Source of the DNA: Paenibacillus sp. FSL H8-0048
GTDB lineage: Bacteria > Bacillota > Bacilli > Paenibacillales > Paenibacillaceae
Reading direction: 5' to 3'
Assembly: GCF_038002825.1 (NCBI RefSeq)
Contig: NZ_JBBODF010000001.1
Location: 1,922,001 to 1,986,000 of the forward strand
DNA: 64,000 nt
The position numbers were made by a program, and so were the translations under genes. Position 1 is the first letter of the stretch, and every line of letters begins with the position of its first letter. The notes beneath the pieces were generated by a model. The model worked only from the letters and a program-made list of their open reading frames with translations, was not told where the DNA came from and ran no database searches. Positions 8,705 to 17,557 of this stretch are shown in pieces.

Positions 8705-10066
8705 ATGATTATGAAACAGACTTCTTCCATTAAGCAAAAGGCCGGGCAATTCCTTCATATATTGCTTCCGATTCTGATTACTCAGATTGCATTGTCAGCC
8801 ATTACCTTCTTCGACACCAATATGTCCGGCAAATTCGGCACGAATGATCTGGCCGGCGTAGCCATCGGCACAAGCCTGTGGATTCCGATCCAGACAGGCC
8901 TCAGCGGTATTCTTATGGGGATCACACCCATTGTATCTCATCTCCTTGGCAGCAAGCGGGACAAGGATGTGGCCAATCAGGTGATGCAGGGCATTTGGCT
9001 CTCCCTGATCGTATCGGCGCTCGTGCTGATTCTTGGCAGCCTCGCTCTCACACCGATCCTGAATTTCATGAATCTGGAGCCTGCCGTACGCGATATTGCC
9101 TTCCGCTTCCTCGGTGCCATCTCCTTCGGCGTTATCCCGCTGTTCGGCTATACCGTTGTCCGCAGCTGTATTGATGCCCTGGGCCAGACCCGCGTCTCCA
9201 TGTTCATCACCCTGATTGCCCTGCCGGTCAATGTAGGACTTAACTATCTGCTGATCTTCGGCAACTTCGGCTTCCCCCGCCTTGGCGGCGTAGGCGCAGG
9301 CGTTGCCTCTGCGATCACGTATTGGGTCATCTTCCTGATTGCCCTAATCTTCGTCTACCGGGCCGAACCTTTCCAGAGCCTGCAGATTTTCCGTAAATTT
9401 CACGCGGTGTCTCTGGTAAGTCTCAAGGAGCTGCTGAAGATTGGTGTGCCTATCGGCTTTTCGATCTTTTTCGAGACGGCGGTGTTCTCGGCTGTAACCC
9501 TGCTGATGAGCCGCTTCGATACGATTACAATCGCTGCCCATCAGGCCGCCATTAACTTCGCCTCCACCCTCTACATGATTCCGCTGAGCATCTGCATGAG
9601 TCTGACGATTCTCGTCGGCTTCGAGAGCGGCTCCGGCCGGCTGAAGGACGCACGCCAGTATGGCATTATGGGCATTGGTACGGCGGCTGTCCTCTCCCTG
9701 CTCACAGCGCTGGTGCTGCTCTTCGCCGGGAATCATGTCGCCGGGCTGTATTCGGATGACCATGAGGTGATCTCGCTGATCCAGCATTTCCTGATCTACG
9801 CGATCTTCTTCCAGATCTCCGATGCTATCGCAACCCCGACCCAAGGTGTGCTGCGGGGATATAAGGATGTTAATCCTGCGTTCGTCATCTGCTTCATTGC
9901 CTATTGGGTGATCGGCCTGCCTGTCGGATACCTGCTCGCCACTTATACTTCGCTTGGGGCCTACGGCTACTGGATCGGACTCATCACCGGCCTTGGCATC
10001 GGCGCAATTCTGCTGCTGGCCCGTCTCGTCAGGGTGCAGCGCAGATTCGCTCCGGAGAAGGCTTGA
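8705..10066 (+). CDS. MATE-family multidrug/sodium efflux transporter
   Basis: The product of about 453 residues has twelve hydrophobic helices and MATE landmarks: an early FFDTNMSGKFGTNDLAGVAIG segment, and TQGVLRGYKDVNPAFVICFIAYWVIGLPVGYLL in the second half. MATE exporters expel cationic compounds using Na+ or H+ gradients. The start is uncertain: TTG 8702, ATG 8705 and ATG 8711 are all in frame, and only a weak GGGG site is present. It is most like the NorM branch. No regulator gene lies beside it. Confidence 0.9.
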   Translation: MIMKQTSSIKQKAGQFLHILLPILITQIALSAITFFDTNMSGKFGTNDLAGVAIGTSLWIPIQTGLSGILMGITPIVSHLLGSKRDKDVANQVMQGIWLSLIVSALVLILGSLALTPILNFMNLEPAVRDIAFRFLGAISFGVIPLFGYTVVRSCIDALGQTRVSMFITLIALPVNVGLNYLLIFGNFGFPRLGGVGAGVASAITYWVIFLIALIFVYRAEPFQSLQIFRKFHAVSLVSLKELLKIGVPIGFSIFFETAVFSAVTLLMSRFDTITIAAHQAAINFASTLYMIPLSICMSLTILVGFESGSGRLKDARQYGIMGIGTAAVLSLLTALVLLFAGNHVAGLYSDDHEVISLIQHFLIYAIFFQISDAIATPTQGVLRGYKDVNPAFVICFIAYWVIGLPVGYLLATYTSLGAYGYWIGLITGLGIGAILLLARLVRVQRRFAPEKA

Positions 10067-10107
10067 ATTAACGCCACAAAGTTCAGCTGTAGCTTCGATG
10101 TAGAACC

Positions 10108-10154
10108 AAAAACAGCCACAGACATCCGGGAGACCCCCTTCGTCTGTGGCTGTT
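10108..10154 (-). terminator. Terminator of the CoADR-cstR operon
   Basis: AACAGCCACAGAC and GTCTGTGGCTGTT form a perfect 13-bp stem, with a T-run on the minus strand. It may also serve the convergent MATE gene. Confidence 0.8.
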
Positions 10155-10159
10155 GTGCT

Positions 10160-10426
10160 TCACCGGCTTTTTACCAGCAGATCCACCGCTTCCTTAATCA
10201 CTTGCTCAGGGGAATTCCCCTTCGCCAGCTCTTCCTGGATACAATGCTCCAGATTATCTCCGATTACTGCACCGATAGAGCGGTCTACCGCTGTCCGGAT
10301 CGCAGTCAGCTGAGTCACAATCTCACGGCAGTCCTTGCCTTCCTCCAGCATCCCTAACACGCCTCTTACCTGACCTTCAATACGTTTCAAGCGGTTGGTA
10401 ATAGCTTTATCATATTCCACTGTCAA
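10160..10426 (-). CDS. cstR: CstR-type persulfide-sensing transcriptional repressor (CsoR family)
   Basis: This 88-residue all-helical protein belongs to the CsoR/FrmR family (NRLKRIEGQVRGVLGMLEEGKDC). The copper sensors use Cys-His-Cys. Here the triad positions are Cys33, Asn58 and Cys62: the histidine is replaced by Asn, as in the Staphylococcus CstR, and EGKDC, ENL-type and EAV.LLVKS segments also match CstR. CstR forms di- or trisulfide links between its cysteines on exposure to persulfides and releases DNA. The gene lies 10 bp behind a sulfur-transfer enzyme gene, which supports this role over copper sensing. The start has an AGGGGG site. Confidence 0.85.
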   Translation of the reverse strand: MTVEYDKAITNRLKRIEGQVRGVLGMLEEGKDCREIVTQLTAIRTAVDRSIGAVIGDNLEHCIQEELAKGNSPEQVIKEAVDLLVKSR

Positions 10427-10436
10427 TCAGCCCCCT

Positions 10437-12923
10437 CTAGATGAATAGGTTCACGCCGGAGTCCTCGGCAGCTCCAAGATAGCTGGCAACACCGCCGAAG
10501 TCCACACCCTCAATTAATTCCTCCTGCTTGATGCCCATGATATCCATACTCATTGTGCAGGCCATCAGCTTGACCCCCGCATGCAGTGCCCCCTGCATCA
10601 GATTTTCCAGAGACTCCACATTCTTGCGGCGCATCGTATAACGGATCATTTTGGCGCCAAGCCCGCCCATGTTCATTCTGGATAAGGGAAGCTTCCGCGT
10701 TCCCTTCGGCATCATCAGACCAAACATCCGGTCGAGTGCATGTTTCTTCACCTGTGGAGACTGCCCCCGGCGCAGAACATTAAGCCCCCAGAAGGTAAAG
10801 AACATGGTTACCTGCTTGCCCATCGCTGCGGCGCCTGTTGCAATAATGAAGGAAGCGATGGTTTTGTCCAGATCACCGCTGAATACAATCATCGTGGTTC
10901 CTTCAGAGACTGCTGCCTGTCCCGCCGCTACCCCGGTTCTGTCTTCCGGGTCTTGTCCTTTGCGTACCAGTGCGTGAACTTTGCCTCCGGATACATCCAC
11001 AGCTTCCAGCGTATTCCCCGTCTTGCTGCACCACTGCCTGATGTCAGCGGCAAACCCGAAATCCGTTGCAGTGATCTCTACCCGCTGGCCTTCCTCCATA
11101 GAACCTATAGTCTCATATACTTTGAGTATAGGGCCGGGGCACTGTAATCCGCAAGCATCCAGTAAGAGCTGAGGCTTACTGCTAAGCTGTTCTTTGATAT
11201 GGACTATCCCGGCGGGAGACGGGTCCTCTTTTCTCAAAACTGGTGCTCCTGTCTTCCCGGAATCTCCAGTGTTAGCCCCCCTTGCCATTGCTGCGTATGT
11301 CTTGTAGCCTCCGTCAACGTTTCGTACTGCATATCCGTATTGGGTTAACATCCGGGCAGCAATGTAGCCGCGCAGCCCTACCTGACAGGATACGGCGATC
11401 TTCTGATCCTGCGGAATCTCTGAAAGACGGTCTCTCAGCTCAGCCAGAGGAATATTGATGGACTCGGGGATATAACCGGCTAACCGCTCTGCTTCGTCTC
11501 TGACATCAATGATAAGACCGGAAGTGTGGGTGAATTCGTCCACCTCATGCCATTGCAGATTGCGGACGAGTCCTTCCATCACATTAGAGGCAACATAGCC
11601 TGCCATATTGACCGGATCTTTGGCCGAGGAATACGGCGGCGCATACGCCAGCTCCAGATCTGCCAGCTCATCAGCCTTAAGCTTGCTGCGGATAGCGGTG
11701 GCAATGACATCTATTCTTTTGTCGACACCGGCACTTCCGGCTGCTTGCGCTCCATAAATCTCACCTGTCTGCGGGTTGAACAGCAGCTTGAGCGCTATTG
11801 GCACAGCACCGGGGTAGTAACCGGCGTGGGAATTCGGATGGATATGCACAGCTTCAAAGGGAACGCCCAGTGAACTAAGCGTCTTCTCATTATTTCCGGT
11901 CAGCGCAGCTGTCATATCGAAGAGCTTGATAATCGCCGTACCTAATGCTCCTGTATACGAGGCTTGCCGCCCATTGATATGATCAGCGGCCAGACGCCCC
12001 TGACGGTTGGCCCCCCAGGCAAGGGATACCATGGTATCGAACCCCTGAACACGGTCCTTCACTTCAATGACATCACCAACAGCATAGATGGACGGATCAC
12101 TCGTCTGCAGTGAAGCATTCACCTTAACCGCCCCCCGGATGCCCAGCTCAAGTCCGCAGCTTCGCGCCAGGTCATTCTCAGGACTGACCCCGATCGCCAG
12201 AATAACCATATCCGTGCTAAGCTCCCCGCCGGAGGAGAGACGAACCAGACGGCCTTGTTGTTCAAAAGCTTCTACGCCCTCATTCAGCCGCAGCTCTACC
12301 CCATGCAGACGCATATGCTCCTCCAGCGGACGAACCATCTCCAGGTCAAGCGGGTTAAGAATCTGTTCCCCCCGGTCAATTACAGTTACGGCAAGACCCC
12401 GTTCCCGGAGATTCTCAGCCATTTCAAGGCCGATAAAACCGGCTCCAATTACAGTGGCATGCCGGGGGTGACGGCTGTCCACATATGCCTTGATACGGTC
12501 CGTATCCGGAATATTCCTCAGTGTAAACAGGTTATCCGCCTCAGCGATTCCGGGAAACGCCGGAACGATAGGCTTCGCGCCCGGAGAGAGCACTACAATG
12601 TCATATGGAATGTGCAGTGTCTCGCCTGTTGTAACATTGCGGCAATGTACCTCCTTGCGTTCACGGTCAATCGCCGTTGCCTCGGTGAAGATTCTCACAT
12701 CGATATTAAAGCGCGCCTGTATACCAGCCGGTGTCTGCAGGAACAGCTTATCTCTTGAATCAATCGTCTCTCCAATATAATAAGGCAAGCCGCAGTTGGC
12801 AAAAGAAACATGCTCTCCCCGCTCTATAATTATAATGTTGTCTTCTTCGTTCAATCTTCTTAAGCGCGCTGCTGCGGATGCCCCTCCGGCAACTCCGCCG
12901 ATAATGACTATAGTTCTGCTCAT
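10437..12923 (-). CDS. CoA-disulfide reductase fused to rhodanese, TusA and DsrE-like domains
   Basis: This 828-residue fusion has four modules. Residues 1-450 are a FAD/NAD-dependent CoA-disulfide or persulfide reductase with GGVAGGASAAAR and active Cys44 in SFANCGLPYY. Residues 460-548 are a rhodanese with Cys513 in SCQVGLRG. Residues 586-655 are a TusA domain with CGLQCPGP (Cys591, Cys595). Residues 676-828 are a DsrE-like domain with Cys789 in MACTMSMD. CoADR-rhodanese proteins reduce CoA persulfides and polysulfides; TusA and DsrE relay persulfide sulfur. It is co-transcribed with cstR, and its operator lies in the promoter. The ATG follows AGGAGGG. All catalytic cysteines are present, so the fusion should be functional. 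Confidence 0.9.
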   Translation of the reverse strand: MSRTIVIIGGVAGGASAAARLRRLNEEDNIIIIERGEHVSFANCGLPYYIGETIDSRDKLFLQTPAGIQARFNIDVRIFTEATAIDRERKEVHCRNVTTGETLHIPYDIVVLSPGAKPIVPAFPGIAEADNLFTLRNIPDTDRIKAYVDSRHPRHATVIGAGFIGLEMAENLRERGLAVTVIDRGEQILNPLDLEMVRPLEEHMRLHGVELRLNEGVEAFEQQGRLVRLSSGGELSTDMVILAIGVSPENDLARSCGLELGIRGAVKVNASLQTSDPSIYAVGDVIEVKDRVQGFDTMVSLAWGANRQGRLAADHINGRQASYTGALGTAIIKLFDMTAALTGNNEKTLSSLGVPFEAVHIHPNSHAGYYPGAVPIALKLLFNPQTGEIYGAQAAGSAGVDKRIDVIATAIRSKLKADELADLELAYAPPYSSAKDPVNMAGYVASNVMEGLVRNLQWHEVDEFTHTSGLIIDVRDEAERLAGYIPESINIPLAELRDRLSEIPQDQKIAVSCQVGLRGYIAARMLTQYGYAVRNVDGGYKTYAAMARGANTGDSGKTGAPVLRKEDPSPAGIVHIKEQLSSKPQLLLDACGLQCPGPILKVYETIGSMEEGQRVEITATDFGFAADIRQWCSKTGNTLEAVDVSGGKVHALVRKGQDPEDRTGVAAGQAAVSEGTTMIVFSGDLDKTIASFIIATGAAAMGKQVTMFFTFWGLNVLRRGQSPQVKKHALDRMFGLMMPKGTRKLPLSRMNMGGLGAKMIRYTMRRKNVESLENLMQGALHAGVKLMACTMSMDIMGIKQEELIEGVDFGGVASYLGAAEDSGVNLFI

Positions 12924-12943
12924 ATTATTTCCCTCCTGTTTGT

Positions 12944-12989
12944 ATACCCCTATGGGTATTATAATATACGGGTGGGGGTATATAGTCAA
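12944..12989 (-). promoter_or_regulatory. Promoter of the CoADR-cstR operon with CsoR/CstR-type operators
   Basis: On the minus strand TTGACT (12984-12989) and TATTAT (12961-12966) are 17 bp apart. A perfect inverted repeat ATACCC-CTAT-GGGTAT (12944-12959) covers the expected transcription start. An imperfect second copy with an intact GGGTAT half lies in the spacer at about 12967-12982. G/C-flanked repeats of this kind are typical CsoR-family operators, so autoregulation by the CstR-like protein is likely. Confidence 0.75.
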
Positions 12990-12992
12990 GCC

Positions 12993-13038
12993 AAAAAACG
13001 GAGCAGTCTCTTCCGGAAATGGAAGGATGACTGCTCCG
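12993..13038 (-). terminator. Terminator after pfkA
   Basis: CGGAGCAGTC pairs with GACTGCTCCG, followed on the minus strand by T6. Its T-run ends only 4 bp from the -35 box of the next operon, so the units are tightly packed. Confidence 0.85.
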
Positions 13039-13073
13039 CTAAGGATTGGAGATTGGATGAATTCTTGTAGTTG

Positions 13074-14045
13074 TTACTGGGATAGACGGGAAGCCAATTC
13101 ATACAGCTCGATATTGAAATCTTTCTTCGTGTTCACTACCTTGTCGATATCGGTAAGAACCAGTTCCCCTTTAATAATCCCGCACGCCTTGTCCGATTCG
13201 CCTTCGATCAGCTTGCGGACCGCGAAATCGGCCAGACGGCTGGCAAGGTTACGGTCTCCCGGTGTTGGAGTACCCCCGCGCTGAATGTGACCCAGTACAG
13301 TTACACGGGCATCCAGGGAAGCATGGCGGTCTTTGAGAGCCTGAGCAACATCCTCACCTTTGCCTACGCCTTCCGCTACAATGACGATACTGTGACGTTT
13401 GCCGCGTGCGAAATTATCCTTCATCCGGTCAGCTACCTCATTCAGATCATAAGGCATTTCCGGCACCAGAATGGTCTCCGCCCCGGAAGCCAGACCCGCA
13501 TGCAGAGCGATATCTCCGCAGTGACGGCCCATAACCTCTACGATGGAGGAACGTTCATGGGAAGACATGGTGTCGCGCAATTTATTGATCGCATCCACTA
13601 CTACGCCTACGGCAGTATCAAACCCAATCGTATAGTCTGTATAAGAAATATCATTATCAATAGTGCCCGGAAGAGCCATCGTCTTGATTCCCAGCTTGCT
13701 GAGCTTGTTGGCGCCATGATAAGAGCCGTCTCCGCCGATAACAACCAGACCGTCGATGCCAAGCTCATTCAGAATGTCAGCACCCTTCTGCTGGCCTTCC
13801 GGCTTCATGAACTCCAGACAGCGTGCAGACTGCAGAACGGTACCTCCGCGCTGGATAATATCTCCGACACTACGCAAATCCATCGGGAAAATGTCACGGT
13901 TCAAGAGGCCCTGATATCCGCGCTGAATGCCGAATACCTCAATTCCGAAGTAGATCGCGCTGCGGACAACCGCACGCACTGCGGCGTTCATCCCCTGGGA
14001 GTCTCCTCCGCTGGTTAATACTGCGATTTTTTTTACGTTTGACAT
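13074..14045 (-). CDS. pfkA: ATP-dependent 6-phosphofructokinase
   Basis: This 323-residue glycolytic enzyme phosphorylates fructose 6-phosphate. Clear motifs are GGDSQGMNAAVRA near the N-terminus (ATP site), QRGGTVLQSARC, GGDGSYHGA, the catalytic PGTIDNDI, VEVMGRHCGDIA and LGHIQRGGTP. GGDS-Q replaces the more common GGDA-P. Length matches bacterial PfkA. The ATG follows AAGGAGGA. In many Bacillota pfkA is followed by pyruvate kinase; here it is alone and ends at a terminator. Confidence 0.96.
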   Translation of the reverse strand: MSNVKKIAVLTSGGDSQGMNAAVRAVVRSAIYFGIEVFGIQRGYQGLLNRDIFPMDLRSVGDIIQRGGTVLQSARCLEFMKPEGQQKGADILNELGIDGLVVIGGDGSYHGANKLSKLGIKTMALPGTIDNDISYTDYTIGFDTAVGVVVDAINKLRDTMSSHERSSIVEVMGRHCGDIALHAGLASGAETILVPEMPYDLNEVADRMKDNFARGKRHSIVIVAEGVGKGEDVAQALKDRHASLDARVTVLGHIQRGGTPTPGDRNLASRLADFAVRKLIEGESDKACGIIKGELVLTDIDKVVNTKKDFNIELYELASRLSQ

Positions 14046-14109
14046 ACTGTTAGTTCCTCCTTAAATTTGTGCCGGTTTCTCCCCCTTACCCGGAGAAGAT
14101 CCAGCAGCA

Positions 14110-15207
14110 TCAATACATGTGTTTGCGAATCCAGCGGCTGTTGACGAAGAAGAAGAGTCTGGTCAGCGGACTATTCTTCATCAGCCTCCGGGACACCGAG
14201 CGGACCTCCCGCTGCTCACTCACCTTGGGATCGGATAAATAGAGTGCCAGCAGTCCTTCGATGATCATTCGGTGCATGGAGTTCTCGGGAAGACTCCGGA
14301 CATCCTTGCGGGCCCACTCCACAATGGAAGCGATCCGGTTCAGCATCATATCCGTATTCTCATAATAATTGCAGAAATTGAGATCACCGCCGGCCCGGTC
14401 TTCATCCTGGTCAATCAGATAATCCAGCATGATATGCAGACCGCACACATGCGGAAAATAAGCAGCACGAATGGATGATGATGCCACTGTACTTAGCTTA
14501 GGATCACAGGACGCCAGAAAAAGCATAAATACGCCCAAAGTTGAACCGGTTGCGGCCGCAAACTCATTCCACTGGAGATGAGGCGCCCGGTGCCCCTCCT
14601 TCTCCCACCATTCCTTGAGGGCCGCTTCCCGGAGCTCCGGGTGAATGTGCTTATAGACCTGAAGATCGGTATACAATACGGCCAGATTATAGACCTCTTC
14701 AGCAGCAGCACCGTATCCGGGCAGCCGGGAGGTCATCTCCTGGCATTTGCGGACCAGTCTGTGCAGGTATCCGCCGTCATTCTGTTCCGTGCGCAGCGCG
14801 TAATAGTTCACAGGCTCTGCGCCGGGGGTAACAGCATCCAGCATAGACTTATGCAGCAGCCGGAAATCAGCCGGGTCAAGCGAAGTACTGCGGTCACACA
14901 GGTTGTCCAAATAATCACTGATCGTCTGATAAGCAACAATTAGCGGAATCAGTATATGTCTCATCGACAAATTGCCGGCGGCATAGATTCCGCCGCCTTC
15001 GCAATGAAACTGCTTCGTTTCAATGCTGGCAAGCGCTTGCTTGCGGAGCTCAGGATCGGGAATTCCTTCTGCATCCTTGCGCCAGAAATCGAGACATGAT
15101 CGCACTTCCGGCAGCACGTACTTATAGACCCTCTTCATGAGTCCAATAGGACCGCGCGGACTACGGTTACGGCCTTGCTCAAATTCATTCAATGACAGTG
15201 CCTCCAC
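14110..15207 (-). CDS. ytpB: YtpB-family tetraprenyl-beta-curcumene synthase-like terpene synthase
   Basis: This 365-residue protein matches the DUF2600/YtpB family of all-alpha terpene synthases. Visible motifs are the Asp-rich DYLDNLCDR (a DxxxD-type metal site) and DYLIDQDEDRAGGDLNF. In Bacillus the enzyme cyclises C35 heptaprenyl diphosphate to tetraprenyl-beta-curcumene, a precursor of C35 terpenoids found in spores and membranes. The start is GTG after AAGGAGA with 7-bp spacing. It precedes pfkA by 64 bp, and no other isoprenoid gene is nearby. Confidence 0.88.
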   Translation of the reverse strand: MEALSLNEFEQGRNRSPRGPIGLMKRVYKYVLPEVRSCLDFWRKDAEGIPDPELRKQALASIETKQFHCEGGGIYAAGNLSMRHILIPLIVAYQTISDYLDNLCDRSTSLDPADFRLLHKSMLDAVTPGAEPVNYYALRTEQNDGGYLHRLVRKCQEMTSRLPGYGAAAEEVYNLAVLYTDLQVYKHIHPELREAALKEWWEKEGHRAPHLQWNEFAAATGSTLGVFMLFLASCDPKLSTVASSSIRAAYFPHVCGLHIMLDYLIDQDEDRAGGDLNFCNYYENTDMMLNRIASIVEWARKDVRSLPENSMHRMIIEGLLALYLSDPKVSEQREVRSVSRRLMKNSPLTRLFFFVNSRWIRKHMY

Positions 15208-15385
15208 ATTGTTGTCTCCTTATCCAAATCATGATTATTATAATATGCAGAGCGGATTTGTACAAACAACAAAATCACTTTCGCAAACTCTTGAAAGATT
15301 CAGAAAATCGATATTTTACGAACCCCCCGGCTTCTCCGCTTTATGCTATACTATACTTTTCTATATTCCGAAGGAGTGCACAATC

Positions 15386-16630
15386 ATGAATGCGAGGCGG
15401 AGCGGCGGCCAATATAGTGATCAAAACTGGCTGCGATCCTTTATGTTTACGCTGTACGGCACCAGTGTGCTGGTTGTTTCTTATTTCCCGTTATTTTATG
15501 CCCACCTGGGCTTCAGCAGTCCGCAAATGGGTCTGCTCTACTCAGTAGGCCCGTTAATCTCAATTCTCTCTAATCTGTTCTGGAGTATGATGAGCGACCG
15601 GCTGGGTACCGTCCGTAAGATTATGGCCCTCCTGCTTGGAGGCCAGCTGGTAACCGCCATTATTCTGGCCAGAGCCACCGATTTTTCTAGTGTAATGCTT
15701 ATTTTGTCCTTTTTCTATTTCTTCTATTACCCTGTCTTTCCGCTGGCAGATACGATGGCTATCAAAATTGCCCAGCGCCACGGGCGGAATTTCATCGCCA
15801 TCCGTGTATTCGGCTCACTCGGGTACTCCTTCTTCGCCCTTACAATAGGCTATGTACTTAGAACGCTCGGACCTCAGTATAGCGTAGCGATTTGCATTGT
15901 GATTGTCGTAACCGCTCTGCTGATTACGATTGGGCTGAAGGATGTGAAGCGAACCGAAGCGGCACCGCTCTCTGTAGACAAGGAAACTGCGGACAAACCG
16001 CTGAAGGGCTCCGGACTCCGGGAGATTCTGCTGCAAAAGGAAGTGCTGTGGTTCTTCGGCTCGGTCTTCCTGCTCGCCATCGGCTACAGGATGAACGAGG
16101 CCTTCCTGACCATCAGCCTCAAGGGCATGAATGCAGGAGATGAGATCGTGGGCTGGGCGCAGCTGGCCTCTGCGCTCAGTGAGATCCCTATCTTCTTCCT
16201 GCTCAGCAGATATGGCGACAAGTTCAAGGAGCTGCCGCTGCTCGCTTGTGCCAGCCTGATGTTCACGCTGCGCTTTCTGTTCATGTCGCTGGCCCAGGAG
16301 CCGGGCACAGTGGTTGCCATTCAAGCCATGCACAGTATTTCGTTCGGCATTTATTATGTAACCGCCGTCCGCTATATCACACGAATCATCCCTGATCATC
16401 TGCGGGCCACCGGAATGGCCCTCTTCACCGTCGTATGGTCCAGCGGCGCAGGTCTGCTCAGCGGCACCTTCGGCGGGCTGATCTACCAGGATGCCGGGCG
16501 GGTTGTATTTTATCTGGTCGCTACCGCCTTCTCGGTTCTGGCCTTCGCCGGTTTCCTGTCCAAGCATCTGTTGGACCTTGGGGGCGGCACAGTCCGTCCG
16601 CTAAGGAATAAGAGTAAGCCCCCGCTCTGA
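15386..16630 (+). CDS. MFS transporter (LacY/nucleoside-symporter-like group)
   Basis: The 414-residue product has twelve transmembrane helices. MFS features include the loop motif SDRLGTVRKIM after helix 2 and the second-half equivalent SRYGDKFKELP. The pattern FYAHLGFSSPQMGLLYSVGPLISILSNLFWSMMSDRLG is typical of the MFS_1-like sugar or nucleoside proton symporters. The substrate is not predictable. The ATG at 15386 follows AAGGAG; the open frame extends further upstream but over a non-coding region. A hairpin repeat array begins 15 bp after the stop. Confidence 0.88.
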   Translation: MNARRSGGQYSDQNWLRSFMFTLYGTSVLVVSYFPLFYAHLGFSSPQMGLLYSVGPLISILSNLFWSMMSDRLGTVRKIMALLLGGQLVTAIILARATDFSSVMLILSFFYFFYYPVFPLADTMAIKIAQRHGRNFIAIRVFGSLGYSFFALTIGYVLRTLGPQYSVAICIVIVVTALLITIGLKDVKRTEAAPLSVDKETADKPLKGSGLREILLQKEVLWFFGSVFLLAIGYRMNEAFLTISLKGMNAGDEIVGWAQLASALSEIPIFFLLSRYGDKFKELPLLACASLMFTLRFLFMSLAQEPGTVVAIQAMHSISFGIYYVTAVRYITRIIPDHLRATGMALFTVVWSSGAGLLSGTFGGLIYQDAGRVVFYLVATAFSVLAFAGFLSKHLLDLGGGTVRPLRNKSKPPL

Positions 16631-16644
16631 GTTCGCGCGGCTTG

Positions 16645-16986
16645 AATGTATGCTGTTTTCCACATACATTCAGGCCGCGCGCCTGCTTGCGAGCACAATG
16701 TATGTTGTTTTCCATATACATTCAGGCCGCGTGCCTGCTTGCGAGCATAATGTATGTTGTTTTCCACATACATTCAGGCTGCGTGCCTGCTTGCGAGCAC
16801 AATGTATGTTGTTTTTCGCATACATTCGGGCCGCGTGCCTGCTTACGAGCACAATGTATACTGTTTTTCACATAGCATTCAGGCCGCGTGCCTGCTTACG
16901 AGCACAATGTATACTATTTTTCACATAGCATTCAGGCCGCGTGCCTGCTTACGAGCACAATGTATACTGTTTTCCACATACATTTG
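16645..16986 (+). repeat. Tandem hairpin repeat array A: seven units of 52-53 bp
   Basis: Units start at 16645, 16697, 16749, 16801, 16853, 16906 and 16959. Each begins AATGTATG, forms a stem of about 9 bp (TGTATGTTG with CCACATACA) closed by TTTT, and continues with a CCGCGTGCCTGCTTGCGAG segment that has its own small hairpin (TGCT-TGCG-AGCA). The array lies between two convergent genes. No unique spacers occur, so it is not a CRISPR. Its translation gives frame-shifting pseudo-repeats because 52 is not a multiple of three. Confidence 0.9.
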
Positions 16987-17069
16987 GTCCATATTCCGCT
17001 GTACCTGCCAATTGTATTCGGTTTTAAGCATGCCTCAGCAAAAGGAAGCTATAGTTTCCTCATATAATA

Positions 17070-17098
17070 AAAAAACACAGCCCCCGAAGGAACTGTGC
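17070..17098 (-). terminator. Terminator of the cold-shock gene
   Basis: On the minus strand CACAGTTCC pairs with GGGGCTGTG through a TTCG tetraloop and is followed by T7. Confidence 0.85.
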
Positions 17099-17187
17099 TG
17101 CTCAAGCTGCCTGATGCTACTTATGCCAGTGCGTGCTAGATCAAATATATATATTGCGGCTGACAGAAGCTCTGCCTTGGCCGTATT

Positions 17188-17385
17188 TTATAATTTAACT
17201 ACGTTCGCTGCCTGTGGACCACGGTTACCGTCAGTAACATCGAATTCTACCGCTTGGCCTTCGTCCAAAGTCTTGAATCCGTCGCCTTGAATTGCTGAGA
17301 AGTGAACGAATACATCTTCGCCGCCTTCAACCTGAAGAAAACCATAACCTTTTTCTGCGTTAAACCATTTTACTGTACCTTTCAA
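17188..17385 (-). CDS. Cold-shock protein (CspA/CspB family)
   Basis: This 65-residue OB-fold RNA chaperone has RNP1 (KGYGFLQV) and RNP2 (VFVHFSAI), and matches the family in full length. Csp proteins bind single-stranded RNA, melt secondary structure and act as antiterminators. The ATG follows AGGAGG. The gene has a clear promoter, a short leader containing the 14-bp palindrome CGCCATATATGGCG (17408-17421), and a strong terminator, so it is monocistronic. Which paralog it is cannot be told. Confidence 0.96.
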   Translation of the reverse strand: MKGTVKWFNAEKGYGFLQVEGGEDVFVHFSAIQGDGFKTLDEGQAVEFDVTDGNRGPQAANVVKL

Positions 17386-17430
17386 ATGAACAACCTCCTA
17401 AAAATAGCGCCATATATGGCGTATGCTTAC

Positions 17431-17459
17431 ATTATACTCTTTCTATACTTGTAAAGCAA
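17431..17459 (-). promoter_or_regulatory. Sigma-A promoter of the cold-shock gene
   Basis: On the minus strand TTGCTT (17454-17459) and TATAAT (17431-17436) are 17 bp apart, about 45 bp upstream of the start codon. Confidence 0.65.
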
Positions 17460-17557
17460 TCCATCTTTTCCCTGATTTCATGATTTAATTTGCTTTTCCC
17501 TTCTCTGGTGCGTTATCATTGACCCAAAAGCCAAAAATCGCCAGGGTGGTAATGATA

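Noticed and set aside
10160..10426. Copper sensor CsoR
   Set aside because: The copper-binding histidine position is Asn58, and the partner gene is a persulfide enzyme and not a copper exporter.
16645..16986. CRISPR array
   Set aside because: The whole unit repeats, with no unique spacers, and the stem-loop is short. No cas genes are in the window.
16510..17290. Several open frames on both strands with Cys/His/Arg-rich repeats
   Set aside because: They run through the 52-bp hairpin array, shift frame from unit to unit and overlap the csp gene. No ribosome sites.
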